Source of the DNA: SIG205 sp045545595
GTDB taxonomy: Bacteria > Bacillota_I > Bacilli_A > RF39 > UBA660
Assembly (NCBI GenBank): GCA_045545595.1
Contig: JAZQBG010000045.1
Span: forward strand, 5,591 to 69,590
Reading direction: 5' to 3'
Length of the DNA stretch: 64,000 nt
The translations under genes and the position numbers were made by a program. The notes under the pieces are model-generated. The model searched no databases. It was not told where the DNA came from and saw nothing but the letters and a program-made list of their open reading frames with translations. Shown one piece after another: positions 1 to 9,418 of this stretch (position 1 is its first letter; each line of letters opens with the position of its first letter).

Positions 1-2268
1 TATCATAATAGAAGATACTACTAATGATATAGCAACAAACGCTATTAGTACATAACTGATAATATCTACTATATTACTTACGGAACTAATCATTGTTCCA
101 ACAATATCAGTATAAGTTATTTTATTTTCTTCTTCTGTTTGTTTACTATTGTATTCTTCAATTGCTGCTTCTATATTTTCTTTTGATTCAAAATCTTTTG
201 GATAAATACTAATTGTTGATGGAGCATTTAAATCAATTGCCCCTAATTTTATCATGTTATTTTCATATGTTGCATTTGCATTTTCTGTATATGTTTGCAT
301 CAATTCAGCAATTTGTTCATTATTAAGCATACTTAATTGCATTTTTTGTTCTGGGGATAATGCGTTAAAATCAAATTTACTTTCTTCTCCATCTTTAGAG
401 AACGCTAATCCTGAGAATACATTTATTTCTTCTTTTTCTCTTTGCTCTTTAACTATTTCTGCTTCATTTGATTTATTAATTATATGTTCTTTTAATTCTT
501 TTGTATAACCAATCCCACCATTCATACCCATGGCAACCGATTGTTCATTTTGTCTAATGATACCTACTACTTTGATTTCTTCTGCATTATCTACTTTATT
601 TTTTAAATATGATTCATCATCACTTTTGTCAATCCAGAATCCATTTTCTTTAGTATAGTAATCTGAATTTAGTAATACTTTATATCTTAAATCTAACAAT
701 TCTTCATAAGTATATGAAGTTTCTTCACTTTTTTCTACTTTTTCACCTTTTTGGATTTTGTCAATTTGTACTTTTAATTCTTTTTGGTCTTTTAATCCTA
801 ATGTGTATAAAGTATAATCACTAATTTCATTATTTTCTCCAACAATTAAAACTACTTCATTATAATTCTCAGGCCATGAACCAGCCAATAAGTCATATTG
901 TGATTTTAATAGTTTTTCATTGTCAAGCATTTCTATCCAAGCATTCATATTACTTGCCATGCTCATTGAACTATTCGCTACAGACATTATTCCAGTACTT
1001 TGAGTTTCTAACATACCACTCATACCTAATGAATCAAGTACAGTGCTTGGATTAACCCTAACTACACCATTTTCAGTATCTGACTTATATAAGTTAAGAT
1101 TTAAATCATAACCATATTGAATAGCGTTACTATTATTTTTGATATCATTATCTGTCTCTTCAATATATTTTTTTAAATTAGTTAAATTATTTGTTTCAAC
1201 TTGGTTTGATAATATTGATATCATTTGATCCATTATATCTATTGAATAGACTTTATCATCTTCTCTTTCTTTTTCAATAGTTACTTCACCCATCATAGTT
1301 TCCATCATGCTTGTCATATCTATTGTAGAGTCTTCAATAGTAATTGGATATGATGATAAGGTGTCTTCTTCTATTTTATCTATATAACTTTGTACACCAG
1401 TTGATATAGCAAGGATAAGCGCTATACCTATAATTCCAATACTACCCGCAAAAGCAGTTAATATTGTTCTTCCTTTTTTAGTTAATAAGTTATTTAAACT
1501 AAGTTGTAATGCAGTTAGATAATTCATTGAAGTTTTCTTGAAACTTGCTTTTTCCATTTTCTTTTTCTTATCTTTTTTTTCTTTGTTTTCTTTTATAGGA
1601 TTAGAATCATCAATTAACTGTCCATCTAGTATTTTTATAATTCTGCTAGAATATTTTTCAGCAAGTTCACTATTATGAGTAACCATTATAATTAATTTAT
1701 CTTTTGATATTTTCTTCAATATTTCCATTACTTGAACACTTGTCTTAGTATCTAGCGCCCCTGTTGGTTCATCAGCTAAGATAATATCTGGATTATTAAC
1801 TAAAGCACGAGCGATTGCTACTCTTTGCATTTGTCCACCAGATAGTTGATTAGGTTTTTTATTTATTTGATTTTTAAGTCCAACACTATCAAGAGCTTTA
1901 ATGGCTCTTTCTCTTCTTTCGGTTTTAGAAACACCTGATATTGTTAAGGCTAATTCTACATTTGAAAGTACTGTTTGATGACTTATTAAGTTGTAACTTT
2001 GGAATACAAATCCAACAGAATAATTTCTATATGAATCCCAATCCCTATCTTTAAATTCTTTAGTAGATTTACCATTAATAATTAAGTTTCCACTAGTGTA
2101 TCTATCTAGTCCACCTATTATATTTAATAATGTTGTTTTACCACAACCACTTTGACCTAATATTGAAACAAACTCTGATTTTCTAAATTTTAAATCTATA
2201 CCTTTTAAGGCTTCAACTTTTTCAGTATCTGTTATGTAAGTCTTTTTTATGTTTTTAAGTTCTAACAT
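1..2268 (-). CDS. ABC transporter, ATPase-permease fusion (3' end outside window)
   Basis: At least 756 residues are encoded and the frame is still open at the window edge. Residues 1-220 form an ABC ATPase: Walker A GQSGCGKTT (about 38-46), signature LSGGQMQR (about 142-149), Walker B ILADEPTGALD. A Lys-rich linker follows, then a membrane helix near 262-290, a long extracytoplasmic region with MacB/FtsX-like character, and the start of another helix at the edge. This is the layout of MacB-type exporters with ATPase and permease fused, which usually move peptides, lipoproteins or antibiotics; the substrate is unknown. The ATG is chosen because AAGGTGA lies just upstream. It sits alone behind a strong promoter with operator-like palindromes. 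Confidence 0.9.
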   Translation of the reverse strand, partial: MLELKNIKKTYITDTEKVEALKGIDLKFRKSEFVSILGQSGCGKTTLLNIIGGLDRYTSGNLIINGKSTKEFKDRDWDSYRNYSVGFVFQSYNLISHQTVLSNVELALTISGVSKTERRERAIKALDSVGLKNQINKKPNQLSGGQMQRVAIARALVNNPDIILADEPTGALDTKTSVQVMEILKKISKDKLIIMVTHNSELAEKYSSRIIKILDGQLIDDSNPIKENKEKKDKKKKMEKASFKKTSMNYLTALQLSLNNLLTKKGRTILTAFAGSIGIIGIALILAISTGVQSYIDKIEEDTLSSYPITIEDSTIDMTSMMETMMGEVTIEKEREDDKVYSIDIMDQMISILSNQVETNNLTNLKKYIEETDNDIKNNSNAIQYGYDLNLNLYKSDTENGVVRVNPSTVLDSLGMSGMLETQSTGIMSVANSSMSMASNMNAWIEMLDNEKLLKSQYDLLAGSWPENYNEVVLIVGENNEISDYTLYTLGLKDQKELKVQIDKIQKGEKVEKSEETSYTYEELLDLRYKVLLNSDYYTKENGFWIDKSDDESYLKNKVDNAEEIKVVGIIRQNEQSVAMGMNGGIGYTKELKEHIINKSNEAEIVKEQREKEEINVFSGLAFSKDGEESKFDFNALSPEQKMQLSMLNNEQIAELMQTYTENANATYENNMIKLGAIDLNAPSTISIYPKDFESKENIEAAIEEYNSKQTEEENKITYTDIVGTMISSVSNIVDIISYVLIAFVAISLVVSSIMI

Positions 2269-2329
2269 TTTATCACCTTTCTTCATTCATGATTTAGAAC
2301 CTTACAAATATGCTTCATCTCACTATAAA

Positions 2330-2344
2330 ATGACATTGTGTCAT
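2330..2344. promoter_or_regulatory. Perfect palindromic operator ATGACA-TTG-TGTCAT
   Basis: A 15-base perfect inverted repeat with 6-base arms and a 3-base centre lies just downstream of the -10 box of the ABC transporter promoter, where a bound repressor would block transcription. Size and symmetry fit a dimeric TetR- or MarR-type repressor; the regulator is not in this window. Confidence 0.7.
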
Positions 2345-2353
2345 CGTCTTTTA

Positions 2354-2382
2354 ATTATATGTGTCACAATGTCATTTGTCAA
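2354..2382 (-). promoter_or_regulatory. Consensus promoter of the ABC transporter gene
   Basis: On the minus strand there is a perfect TTGACA (2377-2382), a 17-base spacer and a perfect TATAAT (2354-2359), about 86 bases upstream of the start codon. Such a perfect match predicts high unrepressed activity, which fits the operator-like sites lying on it. Confidence 0.85.
2359..2375. promoter_or_regulatory. Second operator-like site inside the promoter spacer
   Basis: Read on the minus strand this is ATGACATTGTGACACAT. It shares its first 11 bases with the perfect palindrome at 2330-2344 and has a weaker second half. It fills the spacer between -35 and -10, a classic repressor position. Confidence 0.6.
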
Positions 2383-2422
2383 TATATTATATTAAATATA
2401 TTAGTTATTATTCTGGTAATTT

Positions 2423-3181
2423 TTACTTATTAATACTTTTTAACTTATCGTAAAATTCATCCATACATTTTTTAAGTTTTATAAATTTATTATCATTTAA
2501 TTTTGTATTATTATCTAAGTATATTCTTTTATTTATTTTGATCATAATTGATTTTACGCAAGAACTATTAGAATTAATAAATCTATTTGGTACAATAGTA
2601 CCGCAATATGGATAATTTATCATAACTGAATAACCATACTTTTTAAAAACAATTTTAGCGATTTCTAAAATATTTTTATCTAAAAAACTATTATCTATTC
2701 CTATACAAATATCTGGGCAATCTTTGTAATTAAATATTTTACTAACAAACTCATCTGAAAAACTGTGTAAATCTATAATATAGCAAACACCAAACTTTTT
2801 TATTATTGCTTCAGAAATATCGTCTAATTTTTGATGATGGACATCATAATAATTCGTAATAACATTATTTTTATAATCAATATTTGGGTTAATAAATTCT
2901 ATTCTGTTTTAATCTTTACTATAAATAACACCCATACCTAATTTTGACATTTCTTCAATATTATCATCTTTAAAACGTTCTACATCACAAAGTAATCTTG
3001 AACAATCAAATTTCATAATATTAAATTCTTTTTTATTAGGTAAAAACTTGTCAATTAGATAGTCACTCATGAAAATATTTTCTTTATTAATATAGTCTTT
3101 ATCTAAAATCGTTTGCTTCCAAAATTCATCAGTAAGTTTTATTGATGAATGTGGAATATGTATTATGAATTTATTTTTCAT
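2423..3181 (-). pseudogene. N-formylglutamate amidohydrolase-like gene with an in-frame TAA
   Basis: The family hydrolyses N-formyl-glutamate or related N-acyl amino acids with a zinc centre. The first 90 codons carry IPHSS and CDVERF and end in GMGVIYSKD, typical of the family N-terminal half. A TAA at 2909-2911 then interrupts the frame, but the same frame continues with family-like sequence (DLHSFSDEF, then INYPYCGTIVPNRF) to a normal stop at 2423. A single substitution would restore about 252 codons. It overlaps the upstream gene by 11 bases, so the two were probably co-transcribed. Either it is a recent pseudogene, a readthrough case or a sequence error; TAA acts as a normal stop elsewhere in the window. 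Confidence 0.75.
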
Positions 3182-3719
3182 TTTTTCTAAATTTTAAATT
3201 TTTAACATTTTGAACTAGTTTTTTCTTTTTAATACTATTATTTTCATAAACATTATATTCCTTAGGTTGATAAGTTCCATTTAATACATCTAAAAAATAT
3301 TCAAAATTATTATTATCTACAATGTAATTAATAAGCTCTTCTCCATATTCTTCTGATAACGCTTTCATAGTACCTGATACTTGATTTTTAAATAATGGAT
3401 AAATATCTTTTGATATTGGATTATCTTCGAAAACCGAAATATTGAATGCATTAGCAATTGTTAAAATATTAACATTTAAATCTCTATAAATATTTCCGTT
3501 ATTTGGCTGAATAACGTATTGACCCAATGTACTGTCTTTTGAAATAGTCACTTCACCAATAGAACATTTAGTTTCTTTTTCATATTTTCTTATGGCAGAA
3601 TGTATTTTATTGGCTTCATTTTGTATTGTTTTTGGAACATTTCGATCCACCATTAACATATATAAACCAAACGTAGCAAAATTTAAATAATCTTTGTTTT
3701 CTTTATTAGTATTAAACAT
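3171..3719 (-). CDS. Hypothetical protein, 182 aa
   Basis: I do not recognise this protein. It is soluble-looking, without signal peptide or membrane helix, with a mixed alpha/beta-like N-terminal half and a very basic C-terminus (KKKKLVQNVKNLKFRKNEK). The start is supported by GGGTGA a few bases upstream. Its 3' end overlaps the broken N-formylglutamate amidohydrolase-like gene, suggesting a two-gene transcript, so it may have served the same metabolic or modification step. It has the same orientation as its neighbours and no sign of truncation. Confidence 0.6.
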   Translation of the reverse strand: MFNTNKENKDYLNFATFGLYMLMVDRNVPKTIQNEANKIHSAIRKYEKETKCSIGEVTISKDSTLGQYVIQPNNGNIYRDLNVNILTIANAFNISVFEDNPISKDIYPLFKNQVSGTMKALSEEYGEELINYIVDNNNFEYFLDVLNGTYQPKEYNVYENNSIKKKKLVQNVKNLKFRKNEK

Positions 3720-3739
3720 TAATAATCACCCAGTAAGTA

Positions 3740-4255
3740 TTATAACATATGTGTTTTATTTTTTCTAGGTTTAAGAATTTTGACTGCTTCTTCTACATGT
3801 TCTTCATCTAATCCATTTTGATAAAAGTCAGTCTTAATTAATCTATTAATAATTAAATCATCATAATCATCAAATATCTCATCATCAATCACTATAAAAT
3901 CATTAATCATATTTTCTTCTATATATGTTTTAATTTCTTTTCCTCGTTCACTTTTAATATTTTTTGTAGTTCCAATAATTGGAATTCCTTTTTGTATTAA
4001 ATATTCCTCTACTAAAGGATAAAGTCTTAATTTTTTCCAAGATGAGGATATAACAATTTTTGCGTCTGTTATATCTACTATTTGTTTTAGTAGTTGTAAC
4101 TTTTCAAAATCTATATCAAGTAGTAACCATTTTAAATCATTCATATATGTTCTATCTAAACATTTACTATATAAATTTTTAACTATTTTATTTTCAATAA
4201 ATGTATTACAACTATTTAATACACCATCAATATCCAAAAATATTATTTTATCCAT
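3740..4255 (-). CDS. HAD-superfamily protein (HAD domain of the Swiss-Army-Knife type)
   Basis: The N-terminus reads MDKIIFLDIDGVLNS, the HAD motif I with both catalytic aspartates (DxDGV). Later come IVISSSWKK (motif II-like Ser) and DFIVIDDEIFDD (acidic motif IV-like). Such small single-domain HAD proteins are hydrolases or phosphatases; related domains occur beside RNA-repair modules, but no repair partner is seen here. An upstream in-frame ATG would add 22 residues, but GGGGTGA sits at good distance from the ATG chosen here. About 171 aa. Confidence 0.75.
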   Translation of the reverse strand: MDKIIFLDIDGVLNSCNTFIENKIVKNLYSKCLDRTYMNDLKWLLLDIDFEKLQLLKQIVDITDAKIVISSSWKKLRLYPLVEEYLIQKGIPIIGTTKNIKSERGKEIKTYIEENMINDFIVIDDEIFDDYDDLIINRLIKTDFYQNGLDEEHVEEAVKILKPRKNKTHML

Positions 4256-4326
4256 ATATAGTTCACCCCAAAAACTAATTATGACTATATTATCATTTTT
4301 AGGTATAAAATACAAGTTCATAAAGA

Positions 4327-4350
4327 AAAAGACTTATCACTAAGTCTTTT
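4327..4350 (-). terminator. Terminator of the ftsEX-M23 operon
   Basis: Ten-base arms (AAAAGACTTA / TAAGTCTTTT) with a 4-base loop, followed on the minus strand by a T-rich run. It overlaps the stop codon of the M23 peptidase gene. Confidence 0.75.
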
Positions 4351-5569
4351 AGTAAGCTGTAGTTCTATCATTGAATGTATTTCTTCCACTAGGGAAATTA
4401 ACAAAATTTCTAGGATCATATGAGTCAATTTTCATTTCAGATGTACTTGATTTTAATCCTTTTGCTATCGCAAAGTGTAAATGTTGTCCAGTTGAACACC
4501 CATCCCATGGAGTGTAACCAGGTAACCAAGAATATTTACCTCCACCCATAGTACCAATAACTGTATCTTTAGTAACAGTTTGACCAACACGAACATAAAC
4601 ATTTTTCATATGCATGTAAAGCGTTGAATAATTTGTACCTTTTATATTATGTTGAATTATTATGTAATTTCCTCCACATGAGTTTGAATTACTACTTTCA
4701 ACACCTACTACTTTTCCAGATGCTGAAGCGTAAATATTAAGTTCTCTTACATTCATTCCACCAATATCGACAGCTAAATGTACTGTTGAACATCCCTTAC
4801 AAGGTGCAGCACGTGTTGAATATTCACTAGAAATATATCCGTAATCTGCTGGTCTCCAAAAGGATGTATCATATGGTAAACTTCCTTTTAAACATGTATC
4901 AACATTTTGTGTTGTACTTGGACATATTTTTTTGTAATAATCAATAGTTTTTTGTAATTGATCTAATTCTTTCTTTACATCAACTTGTACGTCATCTAAT
5001 GCTGCTAAAGAGGCATTATATTGTTTAATATTGCTATTTAATTGAGCTATTTTATTTTGTAAAGTCACTTGTTTTTGTTCTAGTTCTTTTTGAAGTTTTT
5101 TACTTTCTTCAGCCATTGTATTCATTTCTTTAATTTGTTGATCATTATACTCAGTAATCTCTTCAACTATTGAACTTCTATGAATTAAGTCAGTCATATC
5201 TGAAGCTCCAAAAATGTACTCTAAATAGGCAATGTCACCATCGGTAAGTTGTAACATTTTCATTAATTCATCAATTTCTTTACTCTTATTTTCTATTTCA
5301 GCATTCAACTTTTGAATTTTATCTCCAGTAGCTTGAATATCTTTTTCTGCTTGTGCAATAGCTGCCTGTGAAGCCTTTATTTGTGAGTTTGAATAATCAA
5401 TATTATCATTAAGTTGTTCTTGTTTTTGTTTATTACTATTATACTCTGCTTTTTTAGCATCTAATTCTTTTTGCATATCATTAATACTTTTAGCTTTTGG
5501 ACTATAACTTGGTATGAATATAGGTAACACCATACATAGTACGAAAATAATATTAAATACTTTTTTCAT
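4349..5569 (-). CDS. Coiled-coil M23 peptidase, FtsEX partner (EnvC/PcsB/CwlO-like)
   Basis: An exported murein hydrolase or hydrolase activator of 406 aa. A signal peptide (about residues 1-28) is followed by a long coiled coil (about 30-215), then a C-terminal LytM/M23 domain. The zinc motifs are visible: HLAVD (HxxxD) and QHLHFA (HxH), so the domain looks catalytically competent. In Gram-positives FtsEX transmits ATP hydrolysis to coiled-coil hydrolases of this layout to control wall cleavage at the septum or side wall. The gene starts one base inside the ftsX stop, which ties it to that complex. Four cysteines in and near the domain are unusual for a low-GC Gram-positive extracellular enzyme. 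Confidence 0.92.
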   Translation of the reverse strand: MKKVFNIIFVLCMVLPIFIPSYSPKAKSINDMQKELDAKKAEYNSNKQKQEQLNDNIDYSNSQIKASQAAIAQAEKDIQATGDKIQKLNAEIENKSKEIDELMKMLQLTDGDIAYLEYIFGASDMTDLIHRSSIVEEITEYNDQQIKEMNTMAEESKKLQKELEQKQVTLQNKIAQLNSNIKQYNASLAALDDVQVDVKKELDQLQKTIDYYKKICPSTTQNVDTCLKGSLPYDTSFWRPADYGYISSEYSTRAAPCKGCSTVHLAVDIGGMNVRELNIYASASGKVVGVESSNSNSCGGNYIIIQHNIKGTNYSTLYMHMKNVYVRVGQTVTKDTVIGTMGGGKYSWLPGYTPWDGCSTGQHLHFAIAKGLKSSTSEMKIDSYDPRNFVNFPSGRNTFNDRTTAY

Positions 5570-6468
5570 TATATTTTCAAATACTTTCTAACTGCTCTTG
5601 CACTACCTATCATACCAACTATCGCACCTATTAAAATTAAAATTAATGATAATGTATAAACATATGGTGTTGGTGGAACTAATTTAATAAGTGGTGAGAA
5701 TAAGTTCCCATCAAAATATTCATAAAATGTTCCATATCCATATATTGTAAGGCCAACGGGAATTATTGAACCAAGTATACCTAATACAAATCCCTCAACT
5801 ACAAATGGGAACTTGATAGTTATATTTGATGCTCCAACTAAACGCATAATTTCAATTTCTCTTTTTCTTGAGAAAATAGTTAATTTAATTGTATTACCAA
5901 TTAGGAATGCAGTAACAACTACTAATCCAATAACAATCGCTATCATTGCTTTTTGAATACCTTTAAACACAACTACTAGTTTTTCTACCATTCCTTCTCC
6001 ATAGTTTAGACTATCAACACCTTCAATTTTTTCTATTGAAGCTGCAGTTGTTTTGATTTTTTCTAAGTCTTTAACTTTAACTAATAATTCGTCATACAAT
6101 GGATTTTTATCGTCTGACCATGTTGAAACAATGTTTGCATACACTTCAGAAGATTGTGCTAGTTCATCCTTTTTTTGTATTTTAGTATAAATTTCTACTG
6201 TTTCAATATTATCAAGTTTTTCAACTTTGTTTTTAATTTCATCTATTTGTTCAGAAGTAATTCCTTTACTTAAATACGTAACTATTGTAACATCATCTTT
6301 TACTTTATCAGTAAATTTTTCAACGTTTGATGTGAGTATTATAGATAAAGAAACAAGAATAAGTGTAACTGTTATACATGATATTGATGCAATACTTAAA
6401 CTAAAATTACGAAATACACTTTTGAATGCATCTCTAATATATCTTGGTATCATTCTAAATAGCTTCAT
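5569..6468 (-). CDS. ftsX: Cell-division permease FtsX
   Basis: A 299-aa membrane protein with the FtsX plan: a short cytoplasmic N-terminus (RYIRDAFKSVFRN), helix 1 (about 22-45), an extracytoplasmic domain (about 50-165), then three helices including the conserved KREIEIMRLVGAS loop. It forms a complex with FtsE and gates a peptidoglycan hydrolase outside the membrane. Its start overlaps ftsE by 14 bases and its end overlaps the M23 gene by one, indicating translational coupling. Confidence 0.96.
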   Translation of the reverse strand: MKLFRMIPRYIRDAFKSVFRNFSLSIASISCITVTLILVSLSIILTSNVEKFTDKVKDDVTIVTYLSKGITSEQIDEIKNKVEKLDNIETVEIYTKIQKKDELAQSSEVYANIVSTWSDDKNPLYDELLVKVKDLEKIKTTAASIEKIEGVDSLNYGEGMVEKLVVVFKGIQKAMIAIVIGLVVVTAFLIGNTIKLTIFSRKREIEIMRLVGASNITIKFPFVVEGFVLGILGSIIPVGLTIYGYGTFYEYFDGNLFSPLIKLVPPTPYVYTLSLILILIGAIVGMIGSARAVRKYLKI

Positions 6469-7162
6469 ATTTGTATGTTCCTTCCATATAATCTTGCACC
6501 AATTGTCCTTTGTCTAAAAGTAATACTCTTTTTTTCATTTTATTAACTATATCTCTATCATGTGTTGCCATTACAATAGTAGTTCCTAATTTAGAATTTA
6601 CATTTTCTAAAACACTCATTATTTCCATACTAGTAACAGGATCTAGGTTACCTGTTGGTTCATCACAAATAAGTATTTTAGGATCATTTACAATTGCACG
6701 AGCAATCGCTACCCTTTGTTGTTCTCCTCCTGATAATTGGTTAGGATAAGACTTAACTTTTTCTTTAAGTCCTACTAATTTTAAAACTTTAATAACTCTT
6801 TTTCTAATTTCTTCTTTATTCATTCCTATAACTTCAAGAGCAAAAGCTACATTTTCATATACATTTAATTTTGGAAGTAATTTGTAATCTTGGAATACAA
6901 CTCCTAGTTTTCTTCTAAGTTTATATACTTTACCATTACGAAGTTTAGCAACATCTATTCCACCAATAATCATTTGTCCTCTTGTTGGTCTTTCTTCTCT
7001 ATACATCATTTTTATTAATGTAGATTTACCACTACCAGAGGCACCAATGACAAATACAAATTCTCCCTTTTTAATACTTAAATTTAAATTGTATAGTGCG
7101 GTAACACCGTTTTTATATTGTTTTTCAACATTTATGACTCTAATTAATTCCATACAAATCAC
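6455..7162 (-). CDS. ftsE: Cell-division ATPase FtsE
   Basis: A 235-aa ABC ATPase with Walker A GASGSGKST, signature LSGGEQQRVAIARA, Walker B ILICDEPTGNLDP and the H-loop in MATHD. The family partner is FtsX, encoded directly downstream with overlap. The GTG at 7162 is kept because AAGGAAG lies five bases ahead; an ATG three codons on is the alternative and would give the common MELIRV-type start. Confidence 0.96.
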   Translation of the reverse strand: MICMELIRVINVEKQYKNGVTALYNLNLSIKKGEFVFVIGASGSGKSTLIKMMYREERPTRGQMIIGGIDVAKLRNGKVYKLRRKLGVVFQDYKLLPKLNVYENVAFALEVIGMNKEEIRKRVIKVLKLVGLKEKVKSYPNQLSGGEQQRVAIARAIVNDPKILICDEPTGNLDPVTSMEIMSVLENVNSKLGTTIVMATHDRDIVNKMKKRVLLLDKGQLVQDYMEGTYKYEAI

Positions 7163-7247
7163 TTACACTTCCTTAACGATAATTATTATAACATTTTTTT
7201 AATAGTTTTTAAATGCCATTATTTGGCTTTTTTATAATTTTACAATA

Positions 7248-7270
7248 AAAGTTAGGTTATACCTAACTTT
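7248..7270 (-). terminator. Hairpin terminator after htrA
   Basis: Arms AAAGTTAGGT / ACCTAACTTT with a 3-base loop overlap the htrA stop codon. The downstream tract is only moderately T-rich, so termination may be partial. Confidence 0.55.
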
Positions 7271-8360
7271 ATTGTTGTGAAGCTTTATCTAACTCTAAGG
7301 TAACTTTATGTTCTTTTCCATCTCTATAGTAAGTCACTTCGACTTTATCACCCACTGTATGTTTATATAATTCGTAACGTAATTTGGCCCTACTATCTAC
7401 TTTTTCACCGTCTATTTTAGTGATTATATCACCTTTTTGTAATTTAGCGTTTTCAGCAGGTGAATCATTTGTAACTGAACCAATTACTACACCTTCTGGA
7501 CTATCCTTATCAACAACTACACCAGATAAATATAAATCATAACTTTCATCCATATTTAATAACGAAACTCCTAATAATGGTCTTACTATTTTTTCACCTT
7601 TTTCAAGTCTTTCAACAAATACCATCGCTTCATCCATCGGAATCGCAAAACCAATACCTTCAATTTCTTGTTGCACTAATTTTAATGAGTTAATTCCAAT
7701 TACTTCTCCATTAATATTAGCAAGAGGACCCCCACTATTTCCTGGATTGATTGCAGCATCAGTTTGCATTACATTCATCATGTAGTCACCAACATTATTA
7801 AGTGTAACTGAAACCATTCTATCCTTACCAGAAATAATACCTTTAGTTACTGTTCCGCTGTATTCATCGCTTATAGGAGCACCAATTGTAAATACTGTAT
7901 CTCCTACCTTCATATCAGAACTGTTACCGATTGAAGCTACACCTGTAACATGTTTTTCATCGACAGATAAAACAGCTATATCAGAATATATATCACTACC
8001 TAGTAAATCAGCATCAACGCTTTTTCCATTTGAGAATATAATGTTATATTTATTACCACCTGATACAACGTGATTGTTAGTAATAATATACCCTTTTTTA
8101 TCATTCATTTTATAAACAAAACCTGTACCACTACCTACTTCTTGATTATTTAAAGTAGTTTGTACCACAACAACTGCATTGTATAATTTATCAACAGATT
8201 CACTAATACTATCATTTGAAGTTATTGTAACATTTTTTGTATCCTTAAAAACAGTTCTTATTCCATCACTAGGAAAATATTGCATAACTAAATACATTCC
8301 TAATGCACCAACAAATAAAGATAAGATTACTGTCACAATAATCGCAAGTTTCTTTCTCAT
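7269..8360 (-). CDS. HtrA/DegP-type membrane-anchored serine protease with PDZ domain
   Basis: The 363-aa protein has one N-terminal membrane anchor (about 5-28), a trypsin-like domain and one PDZ domain (about 262-350). The catalytic triad is visible: His97 in TNNHVVSG, Asp127 in YSDIAVL and Ser209 in NPGNSGGPL. HtrA proteases degrade or refold misfolded exported proteins at the outer face of the membrane. Length and layout match Gram-positive HtrA/HtrB. The start overlaps the stop of the Abi-family gene by four bases, so both are read from one transcript, an unusual pairing. Confidence 0.95.
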   Translation of the reverse strand: MRKKLAIIVTVILSLFVGALGMYLVMQYFPSDGIRTVFKDTKNVTITSNDSISESVDKLYNAVVVVQTTLNNQEVGSGTGFVYKMNDKKGYIITNNHVVSGGNKYNIIFSNGKSVDADLLGSDIYSDIAVLSVDEKHVTGVASIGNSSDMKVGDTVFTIGAPISDEYSGTVTKGIISGKDRMVSVTLNNVGDYMMNVMQTDAAINPGNSGGPLANINGEVIGINSLKLVQQEIEGIGFAIPMDEAMVFVERLEKGEKIVRPLLGVSLLNMDESYDLYLSGVVVDKDSPEGVVIGSVTNDSPAENAKLQKGDIITKIDGEKVDSRAKLRYELYKHTVGDKVEVTYYRDGKEHKVTLELDKASQQ

Positions 8361-9304
8361 AATTTTATATCACCTTCTATTTTTATAATATCTCTAAAGT
8401 TCTCTGGAAATCCCATAATGTCCAAAATTTTACTTTGAGAAATAGATTCTACTTTTCCATCTAATATATCTAGTTCATATCCTATTTCATATATTAGTAA
8501 TCTAAATTCTTCTTCTGACAACATTTGTTTTAAAATAATTATTAGTGCGAATAAATCATTTTTACCATAGATATACTCTCCATCCATAAGCGGTATATTA
8601 AGATCTCTGTGATACTTTGTATCATCTATTAATCTTTGAGTTTTATGATCAAATAATATATCTTCATGCGCACATAAATTTCTATAATTAGCTAGTAATG
8701 CCAAATAATTTTCAAGTGTATGTATATCAAGGTCATAATATTCAGCAATTGATAATTGATCTTCAGGTTTTAATATTGTATACATTTCACTGATTATACC
8801 AAACGAAAGAACTTTAACTAATATCCATAATGGTATATACCCATAATTATTTATATAGTGCATTGTCGCACTGTGTTTTTGGCCGTTAACCCTAACTTGC
8901 CTTTTCATTTTATGAATTAAATCATTTACCTGTCTAGATTTTTTTCTATCAAGGGAGAAACTTTCAGGCCTTAAATAATCTTTTTCTCGATATCCATATT
9001 TTTTTGATAATTGATAACTAATAATAGATTTCAAATTATTTTCTATTATTAAAACATTTTTAAAAATTATATTTCTAAATCTTCTATCAAAAGTAAATAA
9101 AGCATATAATTCATCAAACGTCGCTCCAGGAACAAATCTTTTATCATTTATTGACTTCATAAAAGCATATCTATAACCATTGAGGAAAAAGTAATTTTCT
9201 CTAAGTAATACTACTTTTGCTTCTTCTTCATCATTTATTGTTAGGCCTTTAGACTTCATTATTTCAATTTGTTCGGACAAATTTTTAAACTCTTTACCTG
9301 CCAT
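8357..9304 (-). CDS. Abi_2 / AbiD-AbiF family protein
   Basis: A 315-aa protein of the abortive-infection Abi_2 family, all-helical, with the N-terminal pattern NYFFLNGYRYAF, FDRRFRN, ENNLKS and the C-terminal ANYRNLCAHEDILFD. The YRNLCAH segment (Arg208 and His213) is an RX4H motif as in HEPN ribonucleases, so an RNase activity triggered by phage infection is plausible; that is family knowledge plus inference. It forms a two-gene unit with htrA (4-base overlap). Upstream lies a divergent gene, leaving about 115 bases for both promoters. Confidence 0.85.
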   Translation of the reverse strand: MAGKEFKNLSEQIEIMKSKGLTINDEEEAKVVLLRENYFFLNGYRYAFMKSINDKRFVPGATFDELYALFTFDRRFRNIIFKNVLIIENNLKSIISYQLSKKYGYREKDYLRPESFSLDRKKSRQVNDLIHKMKRQVRVNGQKHSATMHYINNYGYIPLWILVKVLSFGIISEMYTILKPEDQLSIAEYYDLDIHTLENYLALLANYRNLCAHEDILFDHKTQRLIDDTKYHRDLNIPLMDGEYIYGKNDLFALIIILKQMLSEEEFRLLIYEIGYELDILDGKVESISQSKILDIMGFPENFRDIIKIEGDIKL

Positions 9305-9376
9305 ACTCTCACCTATTATAAATTATATCACAAAATATTCAAAATAAATCTTTTTTTCATTATTTCCCATAATTTG

Positions 9377-9385
9377 TGTTATAAT
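9377..9385 (+). promoter_or_regulatory. Extended -10 promoter of the phospholipase-like gene
   Basis: TGT-TATAAT, an extended -10 element, about 34 bases before the start codon; the -35 region is weak. A strong AAGGAGGTG ribosome-binding site follows. Confidence 0.6.
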
Positions 9386-9418
9386 TGGAAGTGTATTGTA
9401 AAAATAAGGAGGTGTATT

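Noticed and set aside
2909..2911. Recoding of TAA (and TAG at 13943) as sense codons
   Set aside because: TAA and TAG end many intact genes in the window, and prfB uses TGA as stop; single-gene lesions are simpler.
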